Assembly: GCF_963678635.1 (NCBI RefSeq)
Contig: NC_087063.1
Location: 22,266,701 to 22,330,700, forward strand
DNA from: Symsagittifera roscoffensis
Lineage: Eukaryota; Xenacoelomorpha; Acoela; Convolutidae
Direction: 5' to 3'
Length of the DNA: 64,000 nucleotides
Positions 34,540 through 46,690 of the stretch are shown one piece after another; position 1 is the first letter of the stretch; every line of letters begins with the position of its first letter. Under the pieces are notes generated by a model, which searched no databases, was not told the DNA's origin, and saw only the letters and a list, made by a program, of their open reading frames with translations. A program made the position numbers and the translations under genes.

Positions 34540-34960
34540 AATTAGCTTGCTTCACTTTTTTTTAAACTCATAATTGGCGTGCGTCACTTTAGGAATTCTG
34601 TAGAATCAAGCTTTTATTCTCTCAGTTTTTGCCAGTAGCGTTATTGGTCATAGTTTTGCTTGTGTACGCGCTGTGCAAATACATTTGTGAGAAATAAAAA
34701 GGATAAATTTTACCAACTCGAGATGGTCAAGCAGTGTTAAGTCAGAGGAGCACAAAAATTAAACGAATACTGGACTGTGATGTCGGAAATTTCCGCAGTT
34801 AATTAGATTCAAACCAATTGTTTAGAGTTTGGAAGGAAACAATTTCGACGCTGTGGAACCTCCGCTTGCCCTTTATGTCAGTTTTGCTTGATTAAATTAG
34901 TAAGAAAAATCAATTAAAAAAAAACACCTAAATTGCAACAAAAATTTAGTATCAAATGTG
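34540..34960. repeat. Left flank of 9.65-kb-spaced duplication
   Basis: This stretch recurs at about 44200-44615 with a few percent difference. It begins TTAGCTTGCTTCACTTTTTT in both. It contains CTCGAGATGGTCAAGCAGTG, which resembles the D-arm region of a Leu-type tRNA, and a GATTCAAACCA word about 75 bases later. A decayed tRNA-related SINE is possible but weak. The duplication continues rightward into the LINE copy. Confidence 0.6.
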
Positions 34961-37000
34961 CAAGTTTATGTCAGATATTATTAAAAAGTAAATGAAATTA
35001 AGTTTAAAATAATAATAAAAAGCTATAATTTGAATTTGTATATAATAAATAAAAAAATATGACAAAGGGAGTCACTGTTTTCTCTAAATGAACTTAATTG
35101 TTTTCCATGATAAATTACCATAGTTTGCCACTAATGGATTTTTCTTAGATAGTCATAGAAAAAATTGTTGTTTGATCTTCGCTCGTTTGTATGATATTAT
35201 ATCCCATAAGTTAACTTTGTCATATACATTCGTATTGATCGTTAAAAAAATAAGTTTTCTATGAATTGTTCTATGTTTCTTTCTACGAAGTTTAATTTTT
35301 TGGTTCTCATGTTGTGTCGATATGATAATTTTTGTATTCAATCTTCGAAAGGGCAGGTAACCGTTGGTTTTTTGTTTTCTGAAAATAGTTTTTCATTTTC
35401 GAATCAAGAAACACGGACATATGCATTATACCGTTTCCGAATTTTAATTCAGACAATAAGACAAACTTAACATAATCGCAGCAGATTTTTTATTGCCCAG
35501 CTATATTGGCTTTCTAGTGAAATGAATTATATTTCTGATATTCTGCTCAAAAGTAGGCCAGGTAATGAAGATGACTTGTAACTAGTGTGTTTATGATTAA
35601 CAGACCTTTTTTGAATGAAAAGGGTTATTTGATTGATTGCAGTGTACTAATTCCGCCGGTTTTCTTAGAATCAATTTAATTTTCTCTCGAAACGATATAA
35701 GTTGATCTAATATCCTTCCAAGGTATTTAATTTTGCTTTTTTTGTCAATGATCTTTTGATCTTACATATTTGAACGTTTTTTCTTTTCATGGTTTTGCAA
35801 ATGTTTTTGCTGAAAATGATGTGTTCGGTTTTTTAGTATTCAGTTGTCATCAATGCCTAGAAAAACATTTTGAAAAAATTTTGCAATTTTTTTCTGGTTC
35901 TTTTATTGCTACATCAGCATTTGGTTTTCGCAAAAAAGTAGCGTGTCATCTGCATACTCCACTAGTTTGCACGAATTAGGTAATTGTTTGTTCAAGTCGT
36001 TGACATACAGATTAAAGATAAGCGGTACCAAAACGGTGCCTTAAGGGACACCTTAGTGAATGAAATCCAATCTGATTCAATGGTGTTGACCATTTTTTCT
36101 GTTGTCGGTTGTTGAGGAAAAAATTTATCATTCCAATTGCACTTTTAGAAAAGTTCAGAGATTTAAACTTTTGTTGCAGAGTCGAATGATTTGGTAGGAT
36201 CTAATTATGAGCAAGCAAAAAACCCATTGCGGTCAATTGATTTTCTGAAAAACTCTACAAGTTTTTCGAATACATTTCATAATGCACCTGATATTCTGAT
36301 TGGCTTGTAGTTTTTTTGTTAGTTCTGGATCGTCGTCATGTATTCTGGTGTGACAAAAGCTTTTTAAATCTTATTTGGAAAAATAAAATTTTCTTTCATA
36401 TTCATTTAAAAGCAAGTAAGATGTGCGCATATTTCAATGCAACCGTCTTTAAACGTCCATGCTGTTTTGTCAGATAGCCCCATTTGTTATTAGAAAAGAA
36501 TTTTAAAAGTTATTTTTAGCACTCGGCGCTGGTAAAAAAAATTGAATGAAAACTCATATTTGTTTAAATCATCTTGGAGGAAAGAAGCCTGGGGGCCGTA
36601 ACATTATAATGCAAGTTGCCGAAAATTTGTAGTTAAGCACATTTGCCATCTCAATATTATTTGTAGCTATTTCAACGAAAGAGTTTTTCAGAATAGAAAC
36701 AAGTTCATTTTTTGAGTTTCTTGTTTCTAGTATCGATGACAATATTCCATTTATCACGTTTAGTGTTTTGGGCTGAAAAGTTGCGATATGAATTGTTCAT
36801 CCTGGAAAACCACTCTTGTTTTATCGTTGAAGATAAAGATTGATTTTTGCGGGGCCCATTTAAAAAAATAATGCAACGTTGTTGGTGAAATTTTTGTTCA
36901 TTGACTCAGGACCATTTTGCTTGTAAAAGCTTTCTCAGTTGATTCTAGAAAGATTATATTTCTTTTTCCGATGAATTTTCTTAAAGTTGATTCTGCGTTA
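34961..37000 (-). pseudogene. CR1/Jockey-type LINE, copy L1
   Basis: Read 5' to 3' on the minus strand. Linker pieces come first: GPRKNQSLSS and MNNSYRN at about 36860-36790, then a short ORF with KNELVSILKNSFVEIATNN at 36757-36569. RT pieces follow, including GVP, a stop, GTVLVPLIFNLYVNDL (36050-36000) and EYADDTLLFC (about 35960-35935, RT motif C). The C-terminal part is at 35480-35153 (SKGQVT/NLWDI-type region, complement of 35153-35341). It lacks the endonuclease part. The TAA in place of the Gln of GVPQG lies at 36041-36043. Near-identical to L6 (44.6-46.7 kb), of which it is a segmental duplicate. Confidence 0.7.
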
Positions 37001-38262
37001 TTGAAAATTAGGTAAAAACAAGTTTACAATCTTAACAAGGTGTAATATAAACTTGTATATTTTTTATGAAAAGTATGACAAATGGAGTTAGTGTTTTCTC
37101 TAAATGAACTTAAAGGTTTTCCATGATAAATTATCATACCTTGACACTAATAGACTTTTTTAGAAAATCATCGAAAAAAATTGAAGTTTGATCTTTGCTC
37201 GTTTGTATGATATTATATCCCATGAGTTTACTTTGTCATATATAATTGTACTGATTGTTAACTAAACGAGTTTTCAAAAATTGTTCTATGTTTCTTTCTA
37301 GGAAGTTTAACTTTTTGATTCTCATGTTTGTGTCGACATGGTAATTTTTGTTTTCAATCTTCAAAAAAGCAGGTAGCAATTAGTTTTTGTTTTCTGAAAA
37401 TAGTTTTTCATTTTCGAATCAAAAAACATGGACATATGCATTATACCATTTCCAAATTTTAAATCAGACGATGAGTCAAACTTAGCATAATCGCAGCAGA
37501 TTTTTATGGCACAGCTATTTTGCCTTTCTAGTGAAATCAATTATATTTCTGATATTGTGCTCAAAAATACGGCCGGGTAATGAAGATGACTTGTAACTAG
37601 TCTGATTATGATTAATAGGTAATTTTTGATTGAAAAGGAATATTTGATCGATTCCAGTGTACTAATTCCGCGGGCCAGTTTTCTTTAAATCAATTAAATT
37701 TTCTCTTGAAGCGATGTATTCAGATAATAATATTTTCTTACATATTCATTTAAAAGGAATGTAAGATGTGCGTATACTTCAATGCAACCGTCGTTTAACG
37801 CCCATGCTGGATTGTCAGACGGCCCCGTTTGTTATTATAAATGTGTTTTAAAAGTTATTTTTTGCACTCGGCGCTTGTGAAAAAATTTGAAAGCTAATTC
37901 ATATTTATTTAAATCATCTTGGAAGAAAGAAGGCTGGGGGCCGTAACATTATAATAAGAGCAGCCAAAAAACTGTAGTTAAGCAGATTTGCCATCCTAAA
38001 ACTATTTCAACGAAGTATATTTCAGCTAAGTTCATTTTTTGCGTTTCTAGTTTCTAGTATTGTTGATAATATTCTATTGTTTACGCATAGTGTTTTGAGC
38101 TGAGAAATTTAGATCTGAATTGTTCATCTTAGAAAACCACTCTTGGTTTGTCGTTGCGGATAAAGATTGATTTTTGCGGGGCCCATCAAAAACATAGTGC
38201 AATTTAGTTGATGAAAGTATTGAACATTGACTCAGGATCATTTTACTTGTAAAAGTTTTCTG
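37001..38262 (-). pseudogene. LINE copy L2 with RT deleted
   Basis: It contains the 3' and C-terminal segment of the same LINE (37140-37720) joined directly to the linker segment (37735-38262). The sequence passes from CTTGAAGCGATGTATTC to AATAATATTTTCTTACATAT, skipping about 0.8 kb that holds the RT core in L7 (compare 47360 with 48175). The same junction is present in L4 at about 39860, so the deletion occurred before that duplication. It has no coding potential. Confidence 0.7.
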
Positions 38263-39356
38263 AGTTGATTCTAGAAAGATTTAATTTTTGTTCTCTTTCT
38301 GATAATAATATTCCATTTTTCACGCTCAACGTTTTTGGCTGAAAAGTTGCGATATGATGTTTTATTCCTGGAAAACCACTCTTTGTTTTTCGTTGCAGAT
38401 AACGATTGATTTTTGCGGGGCCCATGCAATTTGTTGGTGGAAATGTAGTACATTGACTGAGTATCAGTTTGCTTGTAAAAATTTTCTCAGTTGATTCTCA
38501 GAAAAGTTCAGAGATTTAAATTTTTATTGTAGAAACTTATGTTCAAAAGAGTCAAATGCTTTGAAGGGATCTAATTATGAGCAAGCAAAAAACTCATTGC
38601 GATCAATTGATTTTCTGAAGAACTCGAGACAGAAAAAAAATGTATCTAGTGTGGAATAGGAAGTTCTGAAACCAAATCGGGCGTTGCTTAGCAGGGTTTG
38701 CGATACAAAATATTCTTCTATTTGTTTGTATAAAAGTTTTTTGAATACTTTTCATAATGCACCTGATATTGAGATTAGCATGTAGTTTTTTGTTAGTTCT
38801 GGATCGTCGCTCATGTTTTCTGGTGTGACAATATCTTTTTTGATCTTATCTAGAAAAATAATATTTTCTTACATATTCATTTAAAAGGAATGTAAGATGT
38901 GCGTATATTTCAATGCAAATTTAACGCCCACCTTGGAATGTCAGGTGGCCCCAATTGTGATTAGAAATGAGTTTTAAGTTTATTTTTTGCACTTTGCGCT
39001 GGTGCAGAAATTAAAACGAAAGATCAAATTTTTTAAATCATCTTTGAGGAAAGAAGGCTGGGGGTCGTAATATTATAATAGAAGCAGCCAAAAAATCGTA
39101 ATTAAGCAGATCTCCCATCTCAAAAATATTTGATATTTCAACGAAAGTGTTTTCAGAATAGAAACAAGTTCATTTTTTGAGTTTCTTGTTTCTAGTATCA
39201 TTGATAATATTCCATTTTTAACGTTTAGTGTTTTGGGCTGAAAAGTTGCGATATGAATTGTTCATCCTGGAAAATCACTCTTGGATTGTCGTTGCAGATA
39301 AAGATTGATTTTTGCGGGGCCCAAAAAAATAGTGCAATATTGTTGGTGAAAATGTG
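38263..39356 (-). pseudogene. LINE fragments L3
   Basis: The left part (38263-38480) is a linker piece (GPRKNQSLSATKNKEWFSRN on the minus strand). From 38485 to 39356 is a second piece holding, in minus-strand order, linker (39330-38900), then RT N-terminal motifs: DPELTKNYMLISISGALC near 38830, YKQIEEYFVSQTLLSNARFG near 38740-38680, and DPFKAFDSFEHKF near 38560-38510 (motif A). It stops at an abrupt join before motif C. The 38485-39050 part recurs at 43632-44190. Confidence 0.65.
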
Positions 39357-40640
39357 AATATTATATCCCATGAGTTTACTTTGTCATATATAATTGTACT
39401 GATTGTTAACTAAACGAGTTTTCAAAAATTGTTCTATGTTTCTTTCTAGGAAGTTTAACTTTTTGATTCTCATGTTTGTGTCGACATGGTAATTTTTGTT
39501 TTCAATCTTCAAAAAAGCAGGTAGCAATTAGTTTTTATTTTCTGAAAATAGTTTTTCATTTTCGAATCAAAAAACATGGACATATGCATTATACCATTTC
39601 CGAATTTTAAATCAGACGATGAGTCAAACTTAGCATAATCGCAGCAGATTTTTATGGCACAGCTATTTTGCCTTTCTAGTGAAATCAATTATATTTCTGA
39701 TATTGTGCTCAAAAATACGGCCGGGTAATGAAGATGACTTGTAACTAGTCTGATTATGATTAATAGGTAATTTTTGATTGAAAAGGAATATTTGATCGAT
39801 TCCAGTGTACTAATTCCGCGGGCCAGTTTTCTTTAAATACATTAAATTTTCTCTTGAAGCGATGTATTCATATAATAATATTTTCTTACATATTCATTTA
39901 AAAGGAATGTAAGATGTGCGTATACTTCAATGCAACCGTCGTTTAACGCCCATGCTGGATTGTCAGACGGCCCCGTTTGTTATTATAAATGTGTTTTAAA
40001 AGTTATTTTTTGCACTCGGCGCTTGTGAAAAAATTTGAAAGCTAATTCATATTTATTTAAATCATCTTGGAAGAAAGAAGGCTGGGGGCCGTAACATTAT
40101 AATAAGAGCAGCCAAAAAACTGTAGTTAAGCAGATTTGCCATCCTAAAACTATTTCAACGGAGTATATTTCAGCTAAGTTCATTTTTTGCGTTTCTAGTT
40201 TCTAGTATTGTTGATAATATTCTTTTGTTTACGCATAGTGTTTTGAGCTGAGAAATTTAGATCTGAATTGTTCATCTTAGAAAACCACTCTTGGTTTGTC
40301 GTTGCGGATAAAGATTGATTTTTGCGGGGCCCATCAAAAACATAGTGCAATTTAGTTGATGAAAGTATTGAACATTGACTCAGGATCATTTTACTTGTAA
40401 AAGTTTTCTGAGTTGATTCTAGAAAGATTTAATTTTTGTTCTCTTTCTGATAATAATAATCCATTTTTCACGCTCAACGTTTTTGGCTGAAAAGTTGCGA
40501 TATGATGTTTTATTCCTGGAAAACCACTCTTTGTTTTTCGTTGCAGATAACGATTGATTTTTGCGGGGCCCATGCAATTTGTTGGTGGAAATGTAGTACA
40601 TTGACTGAGTATCAGTTTGCTTGTAAAAATTTTCTCAGTT
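39357..40640 (-). pseudogene. LINE copy L4, duplicate of L2
   Basis: Near-identical to 37209-38492 at a constant offset of 2148 bases, including the RT deletion junction and the linker piece GPRKNQSLSATKNKEWFSRN. Only scattered substitutions separate the two, so the duplication is recent relative to the age of the LINE. The left join at 39356 (ATGTGAATATTATATCCC) cuts from a linker segment into the C-terminal segment. Confidence 0.75.
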
Positions 40641-42055
40641 GATTCTAGAAAGATTTGATTAAAAATCTTTTTCTGATGAGTTTTTTTTTCGTTGATTTTG
40701 CGTTAGAGTGCATGAACTATTAGTTCAGTTAAAGAAATTGCGGCTAACTGGTCTGTTTTGAAGTATGGCTTGAAAATCATTGTTTTATTTGGTCGATCTT
40801 TCAAGGATAGATGGATTATAATATAGTCAATTAAGGTTTTCGAATGTGGGTGCTGTTTTATTTGTAACATCGAGGTTGTAAAGAACAAGCATTGTATCAA
40901 GATACTCTTATTTGTCTGCATTAGTATAAGTCAAAATGTAATCACCCATTAAAATTAAAATGAAGTTGTAGGATTGCGCATAGTCAATTGATTTAGCTAG
41001 TTCATCAAGGAGTTCAACTTTGCTTGTTTTGCACAGATAATAAGATTTATTCAAAAGCGTCTTTCTATCGCTCTTTTAAAAATTGTTTTGATATCAATCC
41101 AGATGCTATTGTAATTATTAGGAAGAGTTTATGTCTTGCCCTGGTTTTGGGTTGATAATTCTGGGTGTTAGGAGCTTAAGCCCACCTCCTTTTGATTTTT
41201 TTGCTGGCTTCCACAGTCCTCTCACATCATAAAACAATGTAGTTTTGTCGTATCAAGTGTCCACAGAAGTTGGTCCTTTGACTCGTCGTACCAAAGTTTC
41301 CGAAAAGCCGAAAATTGTATTTTGAGATCGTTCATAAGTGCTTTCAGATCTGAACGTTTCCTTCTAAGCTTCTACAATTTAAATAAAAATTTTGGATAGT
41401 GCTTTTGTAGTGTTTTTTGTCATGCTATTATAATTTGTTCGTGGGCCCGGATATGGGTAAAATTCACCTGACTGAATCATTAAGTTTTGCTTCGATCAAG
41501 AAAAAACGCTATAAAAATCAGTTGAAGTTGGATTTAAAATAATATAGAAAAACTTAAAAATAAACGCAGTTAAATAAGAGTTACATGTAGCGCATTTGAG
41601 AGGCACTAGTTTATGAATAACGCTGCGCTTGAGAGCCACATAAAATTTTTTGTCCTATCTTTTAATTGAAAGTCGGAATGCGCTATGGACGTACTGTTTA
41701 ACTGAACGCAATCTTTTAGCTTTGTCGAATGCTACGTTTAAAAAACTCTTAAGGCTTAACGTTTACGAGAAGGCCCAGAATGTTCTCGAAAATTCAAAAA
41801 TTCAAAAATTCCAATATTTAGACAATTTTAGCTCAATTGTTTCCCAACGCTAGACATTAACTGTCAATTTTTCCCAAACTTTGGCATTTTCAATTTGACT
41901 TCATAATTCAAAGAACCAAATAAAAATAGCAACCTCCTTGCTACAAAACCTGTTGTTTACAAACCGATTTGCACTATGAAATTTTTGAAATTTTTCGAAG
42001 TTTCATTGCTTAAATAGCTTGACTAGAAAATCATAAATTTTCGCCAATTCCTATT
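40641..42055 (-). pseudogene. LINE 5' part with endonuclease region
   Basis: This minus-strand segment carries the 5' half of the LINE. The endonuclease-like region includes LDELAKSIDYAQSYNFIL then LMGDYILTYTNADK (about 41010-40920; GDFN is usual) and HPHSKTLIDYIII (about 40860-40820; the family's late endonuclease motif). These are features of APE-type endonucleases of CR1/Jockey LINEs. Stops and frameshifts break it. Further 5' (41160-42055) is non-coding sequence also present at 49200-50110 and 56570-57490. It is cut at 42055 by a jump to a linker segment. Confidence 0.6.
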
Positions 42056-44194
42056 TGTTCAATTAACTTCGGAGGAAAAAAGGTTGGGGGCCGTAACATT
42101 ATAATAAAAGCAGCCGAAAAACTGTAGTTGAAAAGATTTGCAATCTTAAAACTATTTCATCGGAGTACATTTCAGCTAAGTTCATTTTTTGAGTTTCTAG
42201 TTTCTAGTATCGTTGATAATATTCCGTTTTTCACGCTCAGTGTTTTGAGCTGAAAAGTTTTGATATGAATTGTTTATCCTGGAAAACCACTTTTGGTTTG
42301 TCGTTGAGGATAAAGATTTATTTTTGCGGGGTCCATTAAAAAAGTGATGCAAGGTAGTTGATGAAAATGTTGAACATTGACTCAGGATCATTTTTCTTGT
42401 AAAAACTTTCACAGTTGATTATAGAACAATTTGATTATTGTTCTCTCTCTGAAGAATTTTTTTATCGTTGATTTTGCGTTATTGAAACTTAAGTGAAAAC
42501 AAGTTTACAATACTAACAGGGTATAATTTAAACTTGTATATTATAATTGAAAAGCTTGACAAATGGAGTTACTGTTTTTTCTATTTGAACTTAAAGGTTT
42601 TCCATGATAAGTTACCATAGGTTGACAATAATGGAATTTTAAAATATAATCATGAAAAAAATTTTAAGTTTGATCTTCGCTCGTTTGTTTGTTATTATAT
42701 CGCATAAGTTAACTTTGTCATATATAATCGTACTGATCGTTAAAAAAATAATTTTTCTATAAATTTGTCTATCTTTTCTATTTCATTGAAGTTTAACTTT
42801 TTGGTTCTCATGTTTTTGTCGAAATGGTAGTTTTTGTATTCAATCTCCGAAAAGGCAGGTAACAGTTAGTTTTTTGTTTTCTGAAAATGGCTTTTTTTCA
42901 AATCAAGAAACATAGGCATATGCAATATACCCTTTCTGAAATTTAAATCAGACGATGAGTCATACTTAGCATACTTGCAGCAGGTTTTCATGGCCCAACT
43001 CTGTTGGCTTCCTAAGAAAATCAATTAATTTGCTGATATTCTGCTCAAAAATACGGCCGGGTTAGGGAGATGCCTTGTAACTAGTGTTTATGATTAGTAG
43101 GCAAGTTTTGATCGAAAAGGGGTTTTTGATTGATTACAATGTACTAATTCCGCGGGCCAGTTTTTTTAGAATCCTTTTAATTTTTTGTTGAAACATTAGA
43201 AATTGATCTAATATCACTCCGAGGTGTTTAATTTTGCTTTTTCATCAATGATCTTTTGGTCTTATATAGTTGAATGTATTTTTTTGGTTTCCATGGTTTT
43301 GCAAATGGTTTTTGCTGAAGACAAAAATGTCGGTTTTCTAGTATTCAGTTTCATCAATGCCTTAAATATCATTTTGATAAAGTTTTGCAATGTCTTTCTG
43401 GTTCTTTTTTGCAAAAAATGTGGCGTGTCATCTGCATACTCCACTACTTTGCACGAATTAGTTAATTGTTTGGTTAAATTGTTGATATACAGATTACAGA
43501 TAAGCGGTACCAAAACAGTGCCTTAAGGGACGCCTTTGTGAACTGAAATCCAATCTGATTCAATGGTGTTGACAATTTTTTTTCTGTTTTCGGTTGTCTA
43601 GGAAAAAATTTATAATTTGAGTTGGACTTTCAGAAAAGTTCAGAGATTTAAATTTTTATTGTAGAAACTCATGTTCAAAAGAGTCAAATGCTTTGAAGGG
43701 ATCTAATTATGAGCAAGCAAAAAACTCATTGCGATCAATTGATTTTCTGAAGAACTCGAGACAGAAAAAAAATGTATCTAGTGTGGAATAGGAAGTTCTG
43801 AAACCAAATCGGGCGTTGCTTAGCAGGGTTTGCGATACAAAATATTCTTCTATTTGTTTGTATAAAAGTTTTTTGAATACTTTTCATAATGCACCTGATA
43901 TTGAGATTAGCATGTAGTTTTTTGTTAGTTCTGGATCGTCGCTCATGTTTTCTGGTGTGACAATATCTTTTTTGATCTTATCTAGAAAAATAATATTTTC
44001 TTACATATTCATTTAAAAGGAATGTAAGATGTGCGTATATTTCAATGCAACTTTAACGCCCACCTTGGAATGTCAGGTGGCCCCAATTGTGATTAGAAAT
44101 GAGTTTTAAGTTTATTTTTTGCACTTTGCGCTGGTGCAGAAATTAAAACGAAAGATCAAATTTTTTAAATCATCTTTGAGGAAAGAAGGCTAAT
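42056..44194 (-). pseudogene. LINE copy L5
   Basis: A linker segment (42060-42480) is followed by a second, longer piece (42530-44194). In minus-strand order this has a linker remnant, RT N-terminal motifs as in L3 (43990-43640), GVP stop GTVLVPLICNLYINNL (43535-43480), EYADDTPHFLQK (about 43440) and a C-terminal part (43130-42600). The YADDT aspartates are kept. The TAA in GVPQG is at 43523-43525. It is interrupted by other stops. The right end joins the 44.2-kb duplicate block. Confidence 0.7.
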
Positions 44195-46690
44195 GCGTCT
44201 TAATTAGCTTGCTTCACTTTTTTTTAAACTCACAATTGGCGTGCGTCACTTTAGGAATTCTGTAGAATCAAGCTTTTATTCTCACAGTTTTTGCCAGTAG
44301 CGTTATTGGCCATAGTTTTGCTGGTGTACGCGCTGTGCAAATACATTTCTGAGAAATACAAAGGATAAATTTTACCAACTCGAGATGGTCAAGCAGTGTT
44401 AAGTCAGAGGAGCACAAAAATTGAACGAATACTGGACTGTGATGTCGGAAATTTCCGCAGTTAATTAGATTCAAACCAATTGTTTAGAGTTTAGAAGGAA
44501 ACAATTTCGACGCTGTGGAACCTCCGCTTGGCCTTCATGTCAGTTTTGCTTGATTAAATTAGTAAGAAAAATCAATTAAAAAAAAACACCTAAATTGCAA
44601 CTAAAATTTAGTTTCAAATGTGCAAGTTTATGTTAGATATTATTGAAAAGTAAATGAAATTAAGTTTAAAATAATAAAAAAAAGCTATAATTTGAATTTG
44701 TTTATAATAAATAAAAAAATATGACAAAAGGAGTCACTGTTTTCTCTAAATGAACTTAAATGTTTTCCATGATAAATTACCATAGTTTGCCACTAATGGA
44801 TTTTTCTTAGATAATCATAGAAAAAATTGTTGTTTGATCTTCGCTCGTTTGTATGATTTTATATCCCATAAGTTAACTTTGTCATATACATTCGTACTGA
44901 TCGTTAAAAAAAATAAGTTTTCTATAAATTGTTCTATGTTTCTTTCTACGAAGTTTAATTTTTTGGTTCTCATGTTGTGTCGATATGATATTTTTTGTAT
45001 TGAATCTTCGAAAGGGCAGATAACAGTTGGTTTTTTGTTTTCTGAAAAAAACTCTTTTTTCGAATCAAGAAACACGGACATATGCATTATACCATTTCCG
45101 CATTTTAATTCAGACAAAAAGACAAACTTAGCATAATCGCAGCAGATTTTTATGACCCAGCTATATTGGCTTTCTAGTGAAATGAATTAATTTTCTGATA
45201 TTCTGCTCAAAAGTAGGCCAGGTAATGAAGATGACTTGTAACTAGTGTGTTTATGATTAACAGACCTTTTTTGATTGAAAAGGGTTATTTGATTGATTGC
45301 AGTGTATTAATTCCGCCGGTTTTCTTAGAATCAATTTAACTTTCTCTCGAAACGATATAAATTGATCTAATATCATTCCAAGGTATTTAATTTAGCTTTT
45401 TTTGTCAATGATCTTTTGATCTTACATATTTGAACGTTTTTTCTTTTCATGGTTTTGCAAATGTTTTTGCTGAAATTGATGTGTTCGGTTTTTTAGTATT
45501 CAGTTGTCATCAATGCCTAGAAAAACATTTTGAAAAAATTTTGCAATTTTTTTCTGGTTCTTTTATTGATAGATCAGCATTTTGATTTTCGCAAAAAAGT
45601 AGCGTGTCATCTGCATACTTCACTACTTTGCACGAATTAGGTAATTGTTTGTTCAAGTCGTTGATATACAGATTAAAGATAAGCGGTACCAAAACGGTGC
45701 CTTAAGGGACATCTTAGTGAATGAAATACAATCTGATTCAATGGTGTTGACCATTTTTCTGTTGTCGGTTGTTGAGGAAAAAATTTATCATTCCAATTGC
45801 ACTTTTAGAAAAGTTCAGAGATTTAAACTTTTGTTGTAGAGTCGAATGCTTTGGTAGGATCTAATTATGAGCAAGCAAAAAACTCATTGCGGTCAATTGA
45901 TTTTCTGAAAAACTCTCCAAGTTTTTCGAATTTCATTTCATAATGCACCTGATATTCTGATTGGCTTGTAGTTTTTTATTAGTTCTGGATCCTCGCTCAT
46001 GTATTCTGGTGTGACAAAAGCTTTTTAAATCTTATCTGGAAAAATAATATTTTATTTCATATTCATTTAAAAGCAAGTAAGATGTGCGCATATTTCAAAG
46101 CAACCGTCTTTTAACGCCCATGCTGTTTTGTCAGATAGCCCCATTTGTTATTACAAAATAATTTTAAAAATTAATTTTAGCACTCGGCGCTGGTAAAAAA
46201 AAATTGAATGAAAACTCATATTTGCTTAAATCATCTTGGAGGAAAGAAGGCTGGGGGCCGTAACATTATAATGAAAGTAGCCGAAAATTTGTAGTTAAGC
46301 ACATTTGCCATCTCAATATTATTTGTGACTATTTCAACGAAAGAAGTTTTCAGAATAGAAACAAGTTTCTTGTTTCTAGTATCGATGATAGTATTCCATT
46401 TATCACGTTTAGTGTTTTGAGCTGAAAAGTTGCGATATGAATTGTTCATCCTGGAAAACCACTCTTGGTTTGTCGTTGAAGATAAAGATTGATTTTTGCG
46501 GGGCCCATTTAAAAAAATTATGCAACGTTGTTGGTGAAATTGTTGTTCATTGACTCAGGACCATTTTGCTTGTAAAAGCTTTCTCAGTTGATTCTAGAAA
46601 GATTATATTTCTTTTTCCGATGAATTTTTTTAATGTTGATTCTGCGTTATTGAAAATTAGGTAAAAACAAGTTTACAATCTTAACAAGGT
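44195..46690 (-). pseudogene. LINE copy L6, duplicate of L1 block
   Basis: The block 44200-46650 repeats 34540-36990 at an offset of about 9.65 kb. The LINE part starts near 44615. The C-terminal frame 45117-44815 is open for 100 codons. RT motif C frame 45692-45510 reads VPLIFNLYINDLNKQL then KYADDTLLFCE. The linker is at 46630-46030. The in-frame TAA of GVPQG is at 45702-45704. A unique SINE-like or flanking segment at 44200-44615 is carried along, showing that the duplication was at the DNA level. Confidence 0.75.
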
